A DNA stretch of 19,805 nucleotides from Thermodesulfobacteriaceae bacterium UBA6232 (GCA_002441555.1 DJWK01000018.1:1-19805); one strand, 5' to 3'; shown: positions 1 to 7,680, counted from the first letter of the stretch. Notes: generated from the letters alone by a model not told the origin. Program-made: numbers and translations.

Positions 1-506
1 CTCTGAAATTATACCCACATCCCTGTAGATGCGGGTATCTTGGCCATCCCACCAAGGCCTGCCAGTGCACCTATCAGGAAATTAAAAAATATAAAAGTAA
101 ACTTTCTGGCCCAATTGTGGATAGAATTGATCTTCATGTAGAAGTTCCACCTGTAGAAATAAAGGATCTATTGCAAGAAAGAGGAAGCCCCTCTGAATCC
201 TCCAAAGAAATAAGGGAAAGGGTTCTTTTTGCAAGAAAAATTCAAGAAAAACGCTACGGCACTCCTCTTAAACTGAATGCTCATCTTTCATCCAAGGATA
301 TCAAAAAAATCTGCAAACTTGAAAGCGGAGGAGAAATCTTTTTAGAAATGGCTCTTAAAAAATTTGGTTTTTCGGCAAGGGCTGTGCATAAAGTCTTAAA
401 AGTGGCAAGAACTATTGCGGATCTTGAAAACTGTGAAATAATAAAAAAAGAACATCTTGCAGAGGCTTTACAATACCGTGTCCTTGAAAGAAAATTTTAT
501 GAGTAA
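1..506 (+). CDS. comM: ComM/YifB-family Mg-chelatase-like AAA+ ATPase, C-terminal part
   Basis: This is the 3' end of a gene that starts before the window. The frame is open from base 3 to the TAA at 504-506. It encodes the C-terminal third of a YifB/ComM protein: a Cys-rich motif (CRCGYLGHPTKACQC), then SGPIVDRIDLHVEVP, typical of the Mg-chelatase-like family, and a helical C-terminal domain with KFGFSARAVHKVLKVARTIADLE. The GTG at 117 is an internal Val codon of the PIVDRID motif, not a start. ComM is a hexameric helicase that promotes branch migration of integrating DNA during natural transformation; in bacteria not known to be competent its role is unclear. The next gene starts 8 bp before this stop, so the two are probably co-transcribed. 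The family is confident; the competence role is family knowledge only. Confidence 0.88.
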   Translation, partial: LKLYPHPCRCGYLGHPTKACQCTYQEIKKYKSKLSGPIVDRIDLHVEVPPVEIKDLLQERGSPSESSKEIRERVLFARKIQEKRYGTPLKLNAHLSSKDIKKICKLESGGEIFLEMALKKFGFSARAVHKVLKVARTIADLENCEIIKKEHLAEALQYRVLERKFYE

Positions 507-1095
507 ATTAAGTCTTACCGAAAAAATTAAAATTTCAACTGAGCCTTATCTTCTTCCTATTGTGCGAATTCTTATGAATCTTAATATTCATCCCAATGTG
601 ATAACTCTGATATGTTTTTCAGGCTTTGTAATAAGTGCGTTTTTTATAGCTCAGGGGAAATTTTTAATTGCTGGCATTATTCTTTTATTTTTTGCACCCC
701 TTGATGCTATTGATGGCCTCCTTGCAAGAACAGCCAATAAAGTTACCGCCTTTGGAGCCTTTCTTGACTCAACCATGGATAGATACGGAGAAATCTTTCT
801 CTTTCTTGCCTTAACCTATTATTTTATGCTTAAAGGGTCTCCCTCGGGCATACTTCTTTCTTTTCTTGGAATAACTGGCTCCTTAATGGTAAGTTATACA
901 AGGGCTCGGGCTGAAGGAGTGGGAATATCCTGTAAGGTGGGTTTACTTACCCGTTTTGAAAGGCTTGCCCTTATTGTTATTTCTCTTATTCTTGATTCCA
1001 TATTCCTTTGCTTAACATTGTTAGCCTTTTTAACTCATTTAACAGCCCTTCAAAGAATATGGTATGTTTACAAAAAATACCAGGAGAAAAAATAA
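499..1095 (+). CDS. CDP-alcohol phosphatidyltransferase family membrane protein
   Basis: An integral membrane enzyme of about 198 residues that condenses a CDP-activated diacylglycerol-type lipid with an alcohol acceptor to make phospholipid head groups. The full family signature DG-x2-AR-x8-G-x3-D-x3-D is present, with its conserved Asp and Gly residues intact (DGLLAR ... GAFLDSTMD). Several hydrophobic helices surround it. I chose ATG 499 over the in-frame ATG at 457 because a GAAAG ribosome-binding site lies 8 bases before 499, the longer form would run deep into comM, and MSKLSLTEKIK is a normal N-terminus. The acceptor cannot be told from sequence: glycerol-3-phosphate (PgsA-type) and inositol phosphate (archaetidylinositol-phosphate-synthase-like) are both possible. 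The stop abuts the ATG of hypC with no gap. Confidence 0.85.
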   Translation: MSKLSLTEKIKISTEPYLLPIVRILMNLNIHPNVITLICFSGFVISAFFIAQGKFLIAGIILLFFAPLDAIDGLLARTANKVTAFGAFLDSTMDRYGEIFLFLALTYYFMLKGSPSGILLSFLGITGSLMVSYTRARAEGVGISCKVGLLTRFERLALIVISLILDSIFLCLTLLAFLTHLTALQRIWYVYKKYQEKK

Positions 1096-1326
1096 ATGTG
1101 CCTTGCCTATCCTTATCAGATTGTAGAAATAACAGGCCCTTTTACTGCCAAAGCTACAGTTGAGGGAGTTACCAAAGAAATATACATCTCCCTTATTGGG
1201 GAGCCTTTAAAACCGGGAGATTGGGTACTTGTCCATGTAGGCTTTGCCATACAAAAAATTGATGAAAAAAGCGCTTTAGAAACTCTAAAATCCTATCATG
1301 AATTTTTCCCTGAAGAACATCCTTAA
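1096..1326 (+). CDS. hypC: HypC hydrogenase maturation chaperone
   Basis: A 76-residue HypC/HupF protein of usual length. It starts MCLAYP, with the essential Cys2 that becomes N-terminal after Met removal and binds the Fe(CN)2CO precursor together with HypD. The OB-fold core follows (GPFTAKATVEGVTKEI, LKPGDWVLVHVGFAIQKI). HypC shuttles the iron cofactor from the HypCD complex to the apo large subunit of the [NiFe] hydrogenase. AGGAG lies 9 bases before the ATG. Its last 29 bases overlap hypD, so the pair is translationally coupled. The hydrogenase served is probably the one encoded convergently just downstream. hypA, hypB, hypE and hypF are not in the window. Confidence 0.95.
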   Translation: MCLAYPYQIVEITGPFTAKATVEGVTKEIYISLIGEPLKPGDWVLVHVGFAIQKIDEKSALETLKSYHEFFPEEHP

Positions 1327-2416
1327 TCTTACAAAGGATCCTCACCTCGTAAAGAAATTAATAAATCAAATAAAGGGGATCCTTTCAGGGGTTGAGAGAT
1401 CTCTAAAAATCATGGAATTCTGCGGAGGCCATACTCATAGTCTTTTAAAATTCGGGCTTGATGAGGCCTTAAAACCGGAGATTGAATTTCTTCACGGTCC
1501 AGGTTGCCCAGTATGTGTGTTAAGCCTTGAAAGATTAAATTTGGCTTTAAAGATCGCAGATGAAAAAGAGGTTATTTTTACCACCTATGGGGATTTAATG
1601 AGGGTCCCTAATTCTGAAGGTATCTCTCTTCTAAGTTTAAGAGCCAAAGGAAGGGATATACGCATGATTTCCAATGCCATGGAGTCCTTGAATATAGCCA
1701 AAGAAAATCCCGAAAAATTGGTTATCTTTTTTGCCATTGGTTTTGAAACCACCACCCCTCAAACAGCCTTTCTTATTGAAAGGGCAAGGGCTGAAAAAAT
1801 TAATAACTTAAAGGTTATTTCCAATCACATGTTAACACCAGCTGTCCTTGATTTTCTTTTGTCCAAAAATGGGGTTTATATGGATGGAATTATTGGGCCG
1901 GGACATGTCTCAGCAGTGATTGGGGCAAGGGCCTATGAAGAAGTGGCCCATAAATTTAATCTACCTATGGTAATCTCTGGCTTTGAACCCATTGACATTC
2001 TTTTGGCTGTAAAACTTCTTGTAGAAAAAATTCTGAAAAAAGAAAGGGGTGTTTTTATTGCCTATGAGAGAGCAGTTACTTATCAAGGGAATCTTAAAGC
2101 TAAAGAGTTAATAAACAAGGTTTTTAAAGTACGAGAAAGCTTTTCCTGGAGAGGACTTGGAGAAGTCCCTTTTAGCGGTTTTTCCATAAAAGAGGAATAT
2201 GAAAACTGGGACGGAGAAAAATTTTTCGAAATTCCCAAAACTGAAGAATATTCAAGAGGGTGCCTTTGCGGAATAATTCTTCAAGGGAAGGCTAAACCAA
2301 AGGATTGTAAACTCTTTGGGAAGATTTGCACCCCAGGCACCCCCATCGGACCCTGCATGGTATCCTCAGAGGGTGCCTGCTTGGCCTATTTTAAATATAA
2401 GGGGCCTCTTTCTTAA
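1298..2416 (+). CDS. hypD: HypD hydrogenase Fe-cofactor assembly protein
   Basis: A 372-residue HypD of full length. It acts as the scaffold, with HypC, on which CN and CO ligands are placed on the hydrogenase iron. Visible signatures are FCGGHTH (Cys42), GPGCPVCV (Cys70, Cys73), GFETTTPQTA, SNHMLTPA, GPGHVS and a C-terminal Fe-S region with CLCG (322, 324) and Cys337, 344, 353 and 361. All conserved cysteines of the family appear present. The start at 1298 lies inside hypC and gives MNFSLKNILN. The 3' end overlaps the 3' end of the cytochrome b gene on the other strand by 26 bp, with no room for a terminator between the two convergent units. Confidence 0.96.
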   Translation: MNFSLKNILNLTKDPHLVKKLINQIKGILSGVERSLKIMEFCGGHTHSLLKFGLDEALKPEIEFLHGPGCPVCVLSLERLNLALKIADEKEVIFTTYGDLMRVPNSEGISLLSLRAKGRDIRMISNAMESLNIAKENPEKLVIFFAIGFETTTPQTAFLIERARAEKINNLKVISNHMLTPAVLDFLLSKNGVYMDGIIGPGHVSAVIGARAYEEVAHKFNLPMVISGFEPIDILLAVKLLVEKILKKERGVFIAYERAVTYQGNLKAKELINKVFKVRESFSWRGLGEVPFSGFSIKEEYENWDGEKFFEIPKTEEYSRGCLCGIILQGKAKPKDCKLFGKICTPGTPIGPCMVSSEGACLAYFKYKGPLS

Positions 2417-3089
2417 TCTCCTTTTCTACTACATCAGCAGGCAAGAATTTGGAACCTGAAAAGACACCAGAAATAATGGCCTCTGAAGCCTTAAAGTCAT
2501 TCCAAATGGCTATATAAATATGCGCCAATACAAAGAAAATAAAAATCCAGTGAAAGAGATAATGAATAAAACGGGCCATTTGCACGGTTCCAAAAAAGAA
2601 ATTTCCTATTTTCTTTATTATGGTAACATCGGGATAGAGAAGATAAAGGCCTGTCACAATCATAATAAGGGCTGAAAAGAAGATGATAGAATACATAACC
2701 CCTGCAAGAACGGTATGTCCTACTCTCCATTCGTGTTCATCGGTGATATACAAATAAAATTTTAAGCTTCTCCAAAGGGATTGAATATTTTCTCTGTTTA
2801 CAGGTAAAAAATCCTTGGCACGTTCATATTTATTACCAAAGAAGAGAAGGTAAGTTCTTAAAATTACAGCAGCTATAAAGAAGTAAGCAGCAACGAAATG
2901 ATAGTATCTCAGGGTTGCCATAAGAAAGGAGGGTCTAAATTCATCCCAGGTGGTTGTTACAGGTGGATTATGGATATAAAGCCCTGTTATAATTAGGGCT
3001 GCTGTTGCGAAAGCAAAGGTCCAGTGAAAGAGCCTTAAGGCCCAGCTCCATACAAAAACTCTTTTATATAGTCTTGGTTCTACCTTCAT
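2391..3089 (-). CDS. hynC: Ni/Fe-hydrogenase b-type cytochrome subunit (HyaC/HupC/HynC-like)
   Basis: A 232-residue membrane cytochrome b that anchors the periplasmic hydrogenase heterodimer and passes electrons from H2 to the quinone pool. It has four main hydrophobic segments (about 18-38, 62-84, 126-152 and 174-196). Histidines sit in the places expected for bis-His haem b: RLFHW (His22), RYYHF (His64), RFIHYLFHW (His176, His180) and VLAHIYIAIW (His190). The N-terminus YKRVFVWSWALRLFHW is typical of the family. AGGAGG lies just before the ATG, and the gap to the large-subunit gene is 12 bases. The last 26 bases overlap hypD on the opposite strand. HyaC-type identity is well supported; the direct electron acceptor is inferred. 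Confidence 0.92.
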   Translation of the reverse strand: MKVEPRLYKRVFVWSWALRLFHWTFAFATAALIITGLYIHNPPVTTTWDEFRPSFLMATLRYYHFVAAYFFIAAVILRTYLLFFGNKYERAKDFLPVNRENIQSLWRSLKFYLYITDEHEWRVGHTVLAGVMYSIIFFSALIMIVTGLYLLYPDVTIIKKIGNFFFGTVQMARFIHYLFHWIFIFFVLAHIYIAIWNDFKASEAIISGVFSGSKFLPADVVEKEIKKEAPYI

Positions 3090-3101
3090 GGGTCTCCTCC
3101 T

Positions 3102-4811
3102 TTAGAGAACTTTAATACGGGTGATCTCCTTTTTCTCCTTATCATAGAGATGAACCGCACAGGCAATACAGGGATCAAAGGAGTGAATAGTTCTTAACAC
3201 CTCAAGGGGCTGTTCTGGTTTGACAACTGGGTTATTAATAAGGGCCTCCTCATAGGGGCCTCTTTTTCCTTTTTCGTCTCTCGGGCTAACATTCCAGGTT
3301 GAGGGAACCACAGCCTGATAATTTTTGATTTTTCCTTTATTTATAACCACCCAGTGTGAAAGGGTTCCACGGGGAGCCTCATGAAAACCAAATCCCCTAA
3401 TTTCTCCCTCTGGGAATCTGACCCCAGTTCTATAAGGATAAATTTCAAGATCTCCTTTACCAATATTTTGGATCAAGAGATCAAGGTGTTTAATACCTAA
3501 ATCAGCAAGCATGGCTGCTCTTACTGCCCTTGCAAGGTGTCTTCCCATGGTTGAATGAAGTTTATCAACAGTAATGGGCTTTTTGGCAAGGGCAGAACAC
3601 TTTTCAAGGGCATAGTTCAACCATTTCATAGTTAGTTCATGTTTGCTTGCAACTCCCATAAGCACCTGTGCCAGAGGTCCAACCTGCATGGGCTCTCCTT
3701 TAAAACGAGGAGCCTTGGCCCAGGAGTATTTACCATCTGCCTTAAAATCAGTATATTCAGGAATGGTATCTCCTTCCCAGGGATGCTTCGGACCAATATT
3801 TTTATACCAAGAATGCACCACACTTTCAGAAACATTATCCCTGAAATAAGGATCGTCAAAGCTTTTAATGGGTGTATAAGTGGAAAGGTCACCATTAAAT
3901 ATAGTTCCTCCTGGAAGGTCAAATTGGGTTCCCTTTGTATCAAGCGGTAGATCAGGGACAGCAAGATAATTGGTAACTCCCCTTCCAATGTCAAACCAGT
4001 CAGAATAAAGGGCTGCAAGGGCAATGGCATCATTGAGATAAACCTTTTGCACAAAGTCTTTTACCTGAAGTAGTAACTCCTTTGCATACATAAGCCTTTC
4101 CATATTAAGAGTTGCTGGATTTTCGGGATTTATAGCAAGGGCAACACCTCCTACAACCACCGTTTGAATATGAGGGGTTTTGGCTCCAAAGATGGCAACC
4201 ACTTGATTAGCCTTATACTGATAATCAAGCGCTGAAAGATAATGAGCGGTAGCCAAAAGATTAACCTCAGGAGGGAGTTTCATCTGAGGATGACCCCAGT
4301 ATCCAGAAGAAAAAGGTCCAAGCTGGCCACTTGCAACAAAAGAGGCTAATTTTTCTTTTACCTGCTTGAAATAGGTTTCGCTATTTCCTTCCCAGTCAGA
4401 AATGGCCTGGGCAAGCTCTGCAGTTTTTTTGGGATCAGCCTTAAGAGCCGAGGTTACATCCACCCAGTCAAGGGCAGAAAGATGATAAAAATGAACGATA
4501 TGATCGTGAAGCCCATGCGCACAAAGAATTATATTTCTCACATACTGGGCATTAAGGGGGATTTCCATATTTAAGGCATTTTCAACTGCCCTTACTGAAG
4601 CAATGGCATGAACAGTTGTGCAAACTCCGCAGAATCTCTGAGTAAAAACCCAGGCATCTTTAGGATCCCTACCCTTTAATATAACTTCAATTCCTCTCCA
4701 CATCTGGGCTGAAGCCCAGGCATTAGTCACCCTTCCACCATCTACTTCTACATCAATTCTCAAATGTCCTTCAATACGAGTAATGGGATCTATGATTATC
4801 CTTTTAGCCAT
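3102..4811 (-). CDS. hynB: [NiFe] hydrogenase large subunit
   Basis: The 569-residue catalytic subunit, which holds the NiFe(CN)2CO centre. The N-terminal ligand motif is RFCGVCTTVH (Cys61, Cys64, His68), preceded by RIEGHL with the conserved Glu14 and by MWRGIE. The C-terminal ligand motif is DPCIACAVH (Cys548, Cys551, His554). Fifteen residues follow His554 (starting LYDKEKK), the tail that a maturation endopeptidase removes after Ni insertion, so this is a normally processed enzyme. No HyaD/HybD-type protease gene is in the window. Length and motifs fit a group 1 membrane-bound uptake hydrogenase. The start lies 1 base after the small-subunit stop and has its own ribosome-binding site, AAGGAGGGAT. 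The protein has no signal peptide and would cross the membrane with the Tat-tagged small subunit. Confidence 0.97.
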   Translation of the reverse strand: MAKRIIIDPITRIEGHLRIDVEVDGGRVTNAWASAQMWRGIEVILKGRDPKDAWVFTQRFCGVCTTVHAIASVRAVENALNMEIPLNAQYVRNIILCAHGLHDHIVHFYHLSALDWVDVTSALKADPKKTAELAQAISDWEGNSETYFKQVKEKLASFVASGQLGPFSSGYWGHPQMKLPPEVNLLATAHYLSALDYQYKANQVVAIFGAKTPHIQTVVVGGVALAINPENPATLNMERLMYAKELLLQVKDFVQKVYLNDAIALAALYSDWFDIGRGVTNYLAVPDLPLDTKGTQFDLPGGTIFNGDLSTYTPIKSFDDPYFRDNVSESVVHSWYKNIGPKHPWEGDTIPEYTDFKADGKYSWAKAPRFKGEPMQVGPLAQVLMGVASKHELTMKWLNYALEKCSALAKKPITVDKLHSTMGRHLARAVRAAMLADLGIKHLDLLIQNIGKGDLEIYPYRTGVRFPEGEIRGFGFHEAPRGTLSHWVVINKGKIKNYQAVVPSTWNVSPRDEKGKRGPYEEALINNPVVKPEQPLEVLRTIHSFDPCIACAVHLYDKEKKEITRIKVL

Positions 4812-4812
4812 C

Positions 4813-5907
4813 TTATCCCTCCTTTTCCTCAGTTTCTATAGTAGTTTCAGAAGATTTTTTACCCTTTACCCATCTTTTAACAAGTCCTGCTGCAGCATGA
4901 GCTCCTATAGCAATACCTGCTCCTGCAATAGCATAAGAACCAATCTTTTCAGCATCTGCTATAATTCCTTCTCCAACAGGAATGGTTACTTTCGGAAGAT
5001 GTTCATAGAAAGGAGTCATTCTGTCCCAGAAATAGGGCTCTGTGCAACCCAAGCAGGGATGTCCTGCTCCAATAGGCCAAGCTCCAATATCGCAGAACTT
5101 AATGGTCATACAGTTGGCAAAGGTAACAGGCCCTTTACATCCCACTTTATAAAGACAGTATCCTTTTTTATGACCATCGTCTCCAAAGGATTCAACAAAT
5201 CTTCCCTCATCAAAGTGAGGTCTTCTCTCACAATGATCATGAATTCTTCTTCCGTAGGCAAATCTTGGTCTTCTATAATCATCAAGCTCAGGAGGCCTGT
5301 TAAAGGTCAAAATGTAAGCAACCGTTGCTAAGAGATTGTATGGATTAGGAGGACATCCTGAGACATTGATAAGTTTTGAAGTTCCTATTACTTCGGACAC
5401 TCCCACTGCTCCCGTGGGATTGGGAGCGGCAGCCTGAATTCCTCCAAAGGTAGCACAAGTTCCATAAGCAATTACCAATTTAGCATCCTTGGCAACTTCC
5501 TTAAGAATTTTTATAGCTGGCTTTCCTCCTATTTGACAGTAGATTCCTCCATCCTTAGTAGAAACAGCCCCTTCAACAACGAGAATATACTCCCCCTTGT
5601 AAGTTTTTATGGCTTTGTTAAGGGCTTCTTCAGCTTGAGCCCCTGCACCAGCCATAATGGTTTCGTGATATTCAAGATTTACAATATCTAAAAGAAACCT
5701 TCCAAGGGGTGGATGGGATGACCTGAGTAAGGTCTCTGTGCAACCCGTGCATTCCATAAAATTCAACCAAATAACCGTTGGCTTTTGTTTGGCTTTAACA
5801 GCTGCATAGACCCGATCCACAAAGGCATGTGGAAGCCCCATGGTAGCTGTAACCATGGTACAGATCTTTAAAAAATCTCTTCGGTTAAGCCTGCCAAATC
5901 CTTCCAT
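4813..5907 (-). CDS. hynA: [NiFe] hydrogenase small subunit, Tat-exported
   Basis: A 364-residue iron-sulfur subunit that carries electrons away from the NiFe site. A Tat signal is visible (NRRDFLK, Arg9-Arg10; likely cleavage near residue 36 after YAA). The proximal cluster motif is ECTGCTE (Cys53, Cys56). GTCATFGG, SGCPPNPYN, DHCERRPHFDEGRF and GYCLYKVGCKGP supply further cluster ligands. The medial region has NC ... WPIGAGHPCLGC, with the Pro of a [3Fe-4S] medial cluster kept. The proximal site has CTGC, not the CTCC of O2-tolerant enzymes such as Ralstonia HoxK. The overall pattern resembles E. coli HybO (Hyd-2), including the extra Cys in KFCDIG. A hydrophobic stretch near the C-terminus (IAGAGIAIGAHAAAGLV) would anchor it in the membrane. 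It is the first gene of the hydrogenase operon and has an AAGGAGG-type ribosome-binding site. Confidence 0.97.
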   Translation of the reverse strand: MEGFGRLNRRDFLKICTMVTATMGLPHAFVDRVYAAVKAKQKPTVIWLNFMECTGCTETLLRSSHPPLGRFLLDIVNLEYHETIMAGAGAQAEEALNKAIKTYKGEYILVVEGAVSTKDGGIYCQIGGKPAIKILKEVAKDAKLVIAYGTCATFGGIQAAAPNPTGAVGVSEVIGTSKLINVSGCPPNPYNLLATVAYILTFNRPPELDDYRRPRFAYGRRIHDHCERRPHFDEGRFVESFGDDGHKKGYCLYKVGCKGPVTFANCMTIKFCDIGAWPIGAGHPCLGCTEPYFWDRMTPFYEHLPKVTIPVGEGIIADAEKIGSYAIAGAGIAIGAHAAAGLVKRWVKGKKSSETTIETEEKEG

Positions 5908-5962
5908 CTTAAACCTCCTTTTAATAAATTAAAAAAATTATATTTATAAAATAATAAATTTT

Positions 5963-5985
5963 ATGCTTATACACCGTATAAGCAT
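5963..5985. repeat. 23-bp perfect palindrome (operator candidate) at the hydrogenase promoter
   Basis: Arms ATGCTTATAC and GTATAAGCAT are perfect 10-base reverse complements around a 3-base centre (ACC). The site begins 1 bp downstream (in the minus-strand sense) of the -10 box at 5986-5991 and would cover the predicted transcription start of the hydrogenase operon. That position suits a repressor, or a hairpin in the first bases of the mRNA. I do not recognise it as a known operator. Confidence 0.6.
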
Positions 5986-6014
5986 TTAATACTTCAGAAT
6001 GATTAAAATGTCAA
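5986..6014 (-). promoter_or_regulatory. Sigma-70-type promoter of the hydrogenase operon
   Basis: On the minus strand, TTGACA (complement of 6009-6014) is followed after exactly 17 bases by TATTAA (complement of 5986-5991). The -35 is perfect and the -10 matches TATAAT at four of six positions. It points at the small-subunit gene, about 80 bases away. No convincing sigma-54 (-24/-12) element is seen in this 125-bp gap although a sigma-54 activator gene is next door. Confidence 0.6.
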
Positions 6015-6016
6015 TA

Positions 6017-6029
6017 GGGAATTTTTCCC
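6017..6029. repeat. Short inverted repeat just upstream of the hydrogenase promoter
   Basis: GGGAA and TTCCC arms are separated by TTT, located between the regulator stop codon (6033) and the -35 box. It could be a protein-binding site or a small hairpin at the end of the regulator mRNA. The arms are short, so chance is possible. Confidence 0.3.
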
Positions 6030-6032
6030 CAT

Positions 6033-7541
6033 TTAGAGGACATTTTTCAGATATTTTTGCAGACGATAACTGAGCTGTCTTCTTGTGAGCCCAAGAATCT
6101 TTGCTGCCTTACTCTGATTAAAATTACACTCCTCAAGAACCTTTAAGATTCTCTCTTTTTCTATTTTTTCAAGTTCCTTTAGAAGCCCCTCTTTTTTAGG
6201 TGAGCTTGGAATAACTGTTTTGACTTTTAAAATTCTTTGTAAAGCCTCTTCCTCAATCCATTGGCCTTCTGCAAGTAATATCAGGCGTTCTATTAAATTT
6301 TCAAGTTCTCTTACATTTCCAGGAAAGGGATAGTCAAGAAGGATTTCTAAAGCCTCGGGTTTAATCTTAATGTCTTTTCCGTATATTTGATTAAATTTTT
6401 TGATAAAGTAATCTACAAGAAGGGGGATATCCTTTTTTCGTTCTCTCAAAGGGGGAATAAAAATGGGAACTACATTTAGGCGCCAGTATAAATCTTCACG
6501 AAATTCTCCTCGCTCAACCATCTCTTCAAGATTTCTGTGGGTAGCTGCAATAATCCTAACATCCACTTTGACAGTTTTTGTGCCACCAAGCCTTTCAAAG
6601 GCCTGTTCCTGAATAACCCTTAAAAGTTTCCCCTGTAAAGATAAAGGGAGGTCACCCACTTCATCAAGGAAGATAGTTCCACCGTCAGCAAGCTCAAATT
6701 TTCCTTTTTTGGAGGTAAAGGCCCCGGTAAAGGCTCCCTTTTCGTAGCCAAAGAGTTCAGCCTCAAGGAGGGTTTCTGGGATAGCGGCACAGTTTATGGC
6801 TACAAAGGGATTTTTCGCCCTGGGTGAAGCATAGTGTATAGCCCTTGCAAGAAGTTCCTTACCTGTTCCAGATTCACCTCTAAGTAAGACTGTTGCCTTG
6901 GTTGGAGCAACCTTCAAAGCAGTTTTAATAATCTCTTTCATCTCAGGGCTTGCATATATGATGTTCTGGAAGGCATATCGTTCCTTTAATTCTTGTTCAA
7001 GCTCTTCCCTCCTTGCCCTTTCTTCATAAAAGGCATGATAAAGTTTCAGCGCTTGGGAAATTAAAGTGGCAACTATTTCAAGAACTCGCAGATCCTCCTC
7101 AAAAGAAATAGTCTCATCAAAGATTCTGTCAACAGATAAAACTCCCAAAATCTCATCCTTGAATTTGATGGGGACACAGAGAAAGGAAATATTGTCCTTT
7201 TCTATTCTTGCCCCGGTTCTATTAAGAAAGAGGGGTTCCTTTCCAATATCTGGAACAACCATGGGCTCACCCCTTTCAACCACCCTTCCCACAATGCCCT
7301 CTCCGATTTTATAACGCCCCCTTGCAATCTGCTCTGATGTGAGGCCATAGGCTACCTCAATTCTTAACTCACCGGTTTCCCTATCCAAAAGAGTAATGGT
7401 TCCCCTTCTCATGTCCAGATAATCAGAGAGAATTTCCATAGCCCTGTAAAGATTTTCCTTGAGATTAAAAGAGGAACTTAAAACCCGGCTTACCTCAAAA
7501 AGAGCAAGAAGCTCGGCATTTTTCCTTTCCAGTGGATTCAT
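6033..7541 (-). CDS. nifA: NifA-like sigma-54-dependent transcriptional activator (GAF-AAA+-Fis HTH)
   Basis: A 502-residue enhancer-binding protein. Residues about 14-170 are a GAF sensor domain with the wording seen in NifA (GTITLLDRETGELRIEVAYG, GRYKIGEGIVGRVVERGEP, DNISFLCVPIK). The AAA+ domain has Walker A GESGTGKE (222-229), the sigma-54 contact loop GAFTGA (269-274), Walker B GTIFLDE (288-294) and sensor FPGNVRELENL. The C-terminal Fis-type helix-turn-helix (475-497) reads NQSKAAKILGLTRRQLSYR. The linker before it has no Cys-x4-Cys, so the O2/redox-sensing linker of alphaproteobacterial NifA is absent. The ATG at 7539-7541 has only a weak GGTG ribosome-binding site. The gene is divergent from glnA and lies upstream of the hydrogenase in the same direction. 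Function as a nitrogen-fixation activator is inferred from sequence type and from glnA; it could instead control hydrogenase or glnA. Confidence 0.85.
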   Translation of the reverse strand: MNPLERKNAELLALFEVSRVLSSSFNLKENLYRAMEILSDYLDMRRGTITLLDRETGELRIEVAYGLTSEQIARGRYKIGEGIVGRVVERGEPMVVPDIGKEPLFLNRTGARIEKDNISFLCVPIKFKDEILGVLSVDRIFDETISFEEDLRVLEIVATLISQALKLYHAFYEERARREELEQELKERYAFQNIIYASPEMKEIIKTALKVAPTKATVLLRGESGTGKELLARAIHYASPRAKNPFVAINCAAIPETLLEAELFGYEKGAFTGAFTSKKGKFELADGGTIFLDEVGDLPLSLQGKLLRVIQEQAFERLGGTKTVKVDVRIIAATHRNLEEMVERGEFREDLYWRLNVVPIFIPPLRERKKDIPLLVDYFIKKFNQIYGKDIKIKPEALEILLDYPFPGNVRELENLIERLILLAEGQWIEEEALQRILKVKTVIPSSPKKEGLLKELEKIEKERILKVLEECNFNQSKAAKILGLTRRQLSYRLQKYLKNVL

Positions 7542-7560
7542 GATTAAAAGATTAACACCT

Positions 7561-7604
7561 TTACAAAATTGTGCAAGATTGGATTTTTGTTAACAATTTT
7601 GTAA
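7561..7604. repeat. Perfect 12-bp inverted repeat in the nifA-like/glnA divergent region
   Basis: TTACAAAATTGT (7561-7572) and ACAATTTTGTAA (7593-7604) are exact reverse complements 20 bases apart. Each half also contains its own near-palindrome of form ACAA-N2-TTGT (7563-7572 and 7593-7602). The centres are 30 bp apart, close to three helical turns, which suits cooperative binding on one DNA face. The site lies 20-63 bases upstream of the regulator start and about 130 bases upstream of glnA. It does not fit the NifA upstream element TGT-N10-ACA. Confidence 0.55.
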
Positions 7605-7680
7605 TTAAAGTGATTTCTGTTAAAAGGTTTTTCTGCCTTTAAAAACTTGTGGCTTAAACCAAAACAAGGTTTCAAAAATT

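Noticed and set aside
12..37. Near-perfect inverted repeat TACCCACATC / GATGCGGGTA at the window start, like a CRISPR or attenuator stem.
   Set aside because: It is one imperfect copy inside the comM coding frame and encodes part of its Cys-rich motif; no repeats follow.
457..498. Longer start for the CDP-alcohol phosphatidyltransferase.
   Set aside because: It lies inside comM, has no ribosome-binding site, and the ATG at 499 has GAAAG at correct spacing.
3632..4054. 140-residue frame within the hydrogenase large-subunit gene (and several frames opposite it).
   Set aside because: It lies fully inside the well-supported large-subunit gene and has no recognisable domain or ribosome-binding site.
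4783..5331. 182-residue plus-strand frame opposite the hydrogenase small subunit.
   Set aside because: Ser/Cys/Asn-rich translation typical of the antisense of a real gene; no domain.
7646..7665. TGGCTTAAACC as a sigma-54 -24 element.
   Set aside because: No GC at the -12 spacing; the candidate at 7681-7696 is better, though still weak.
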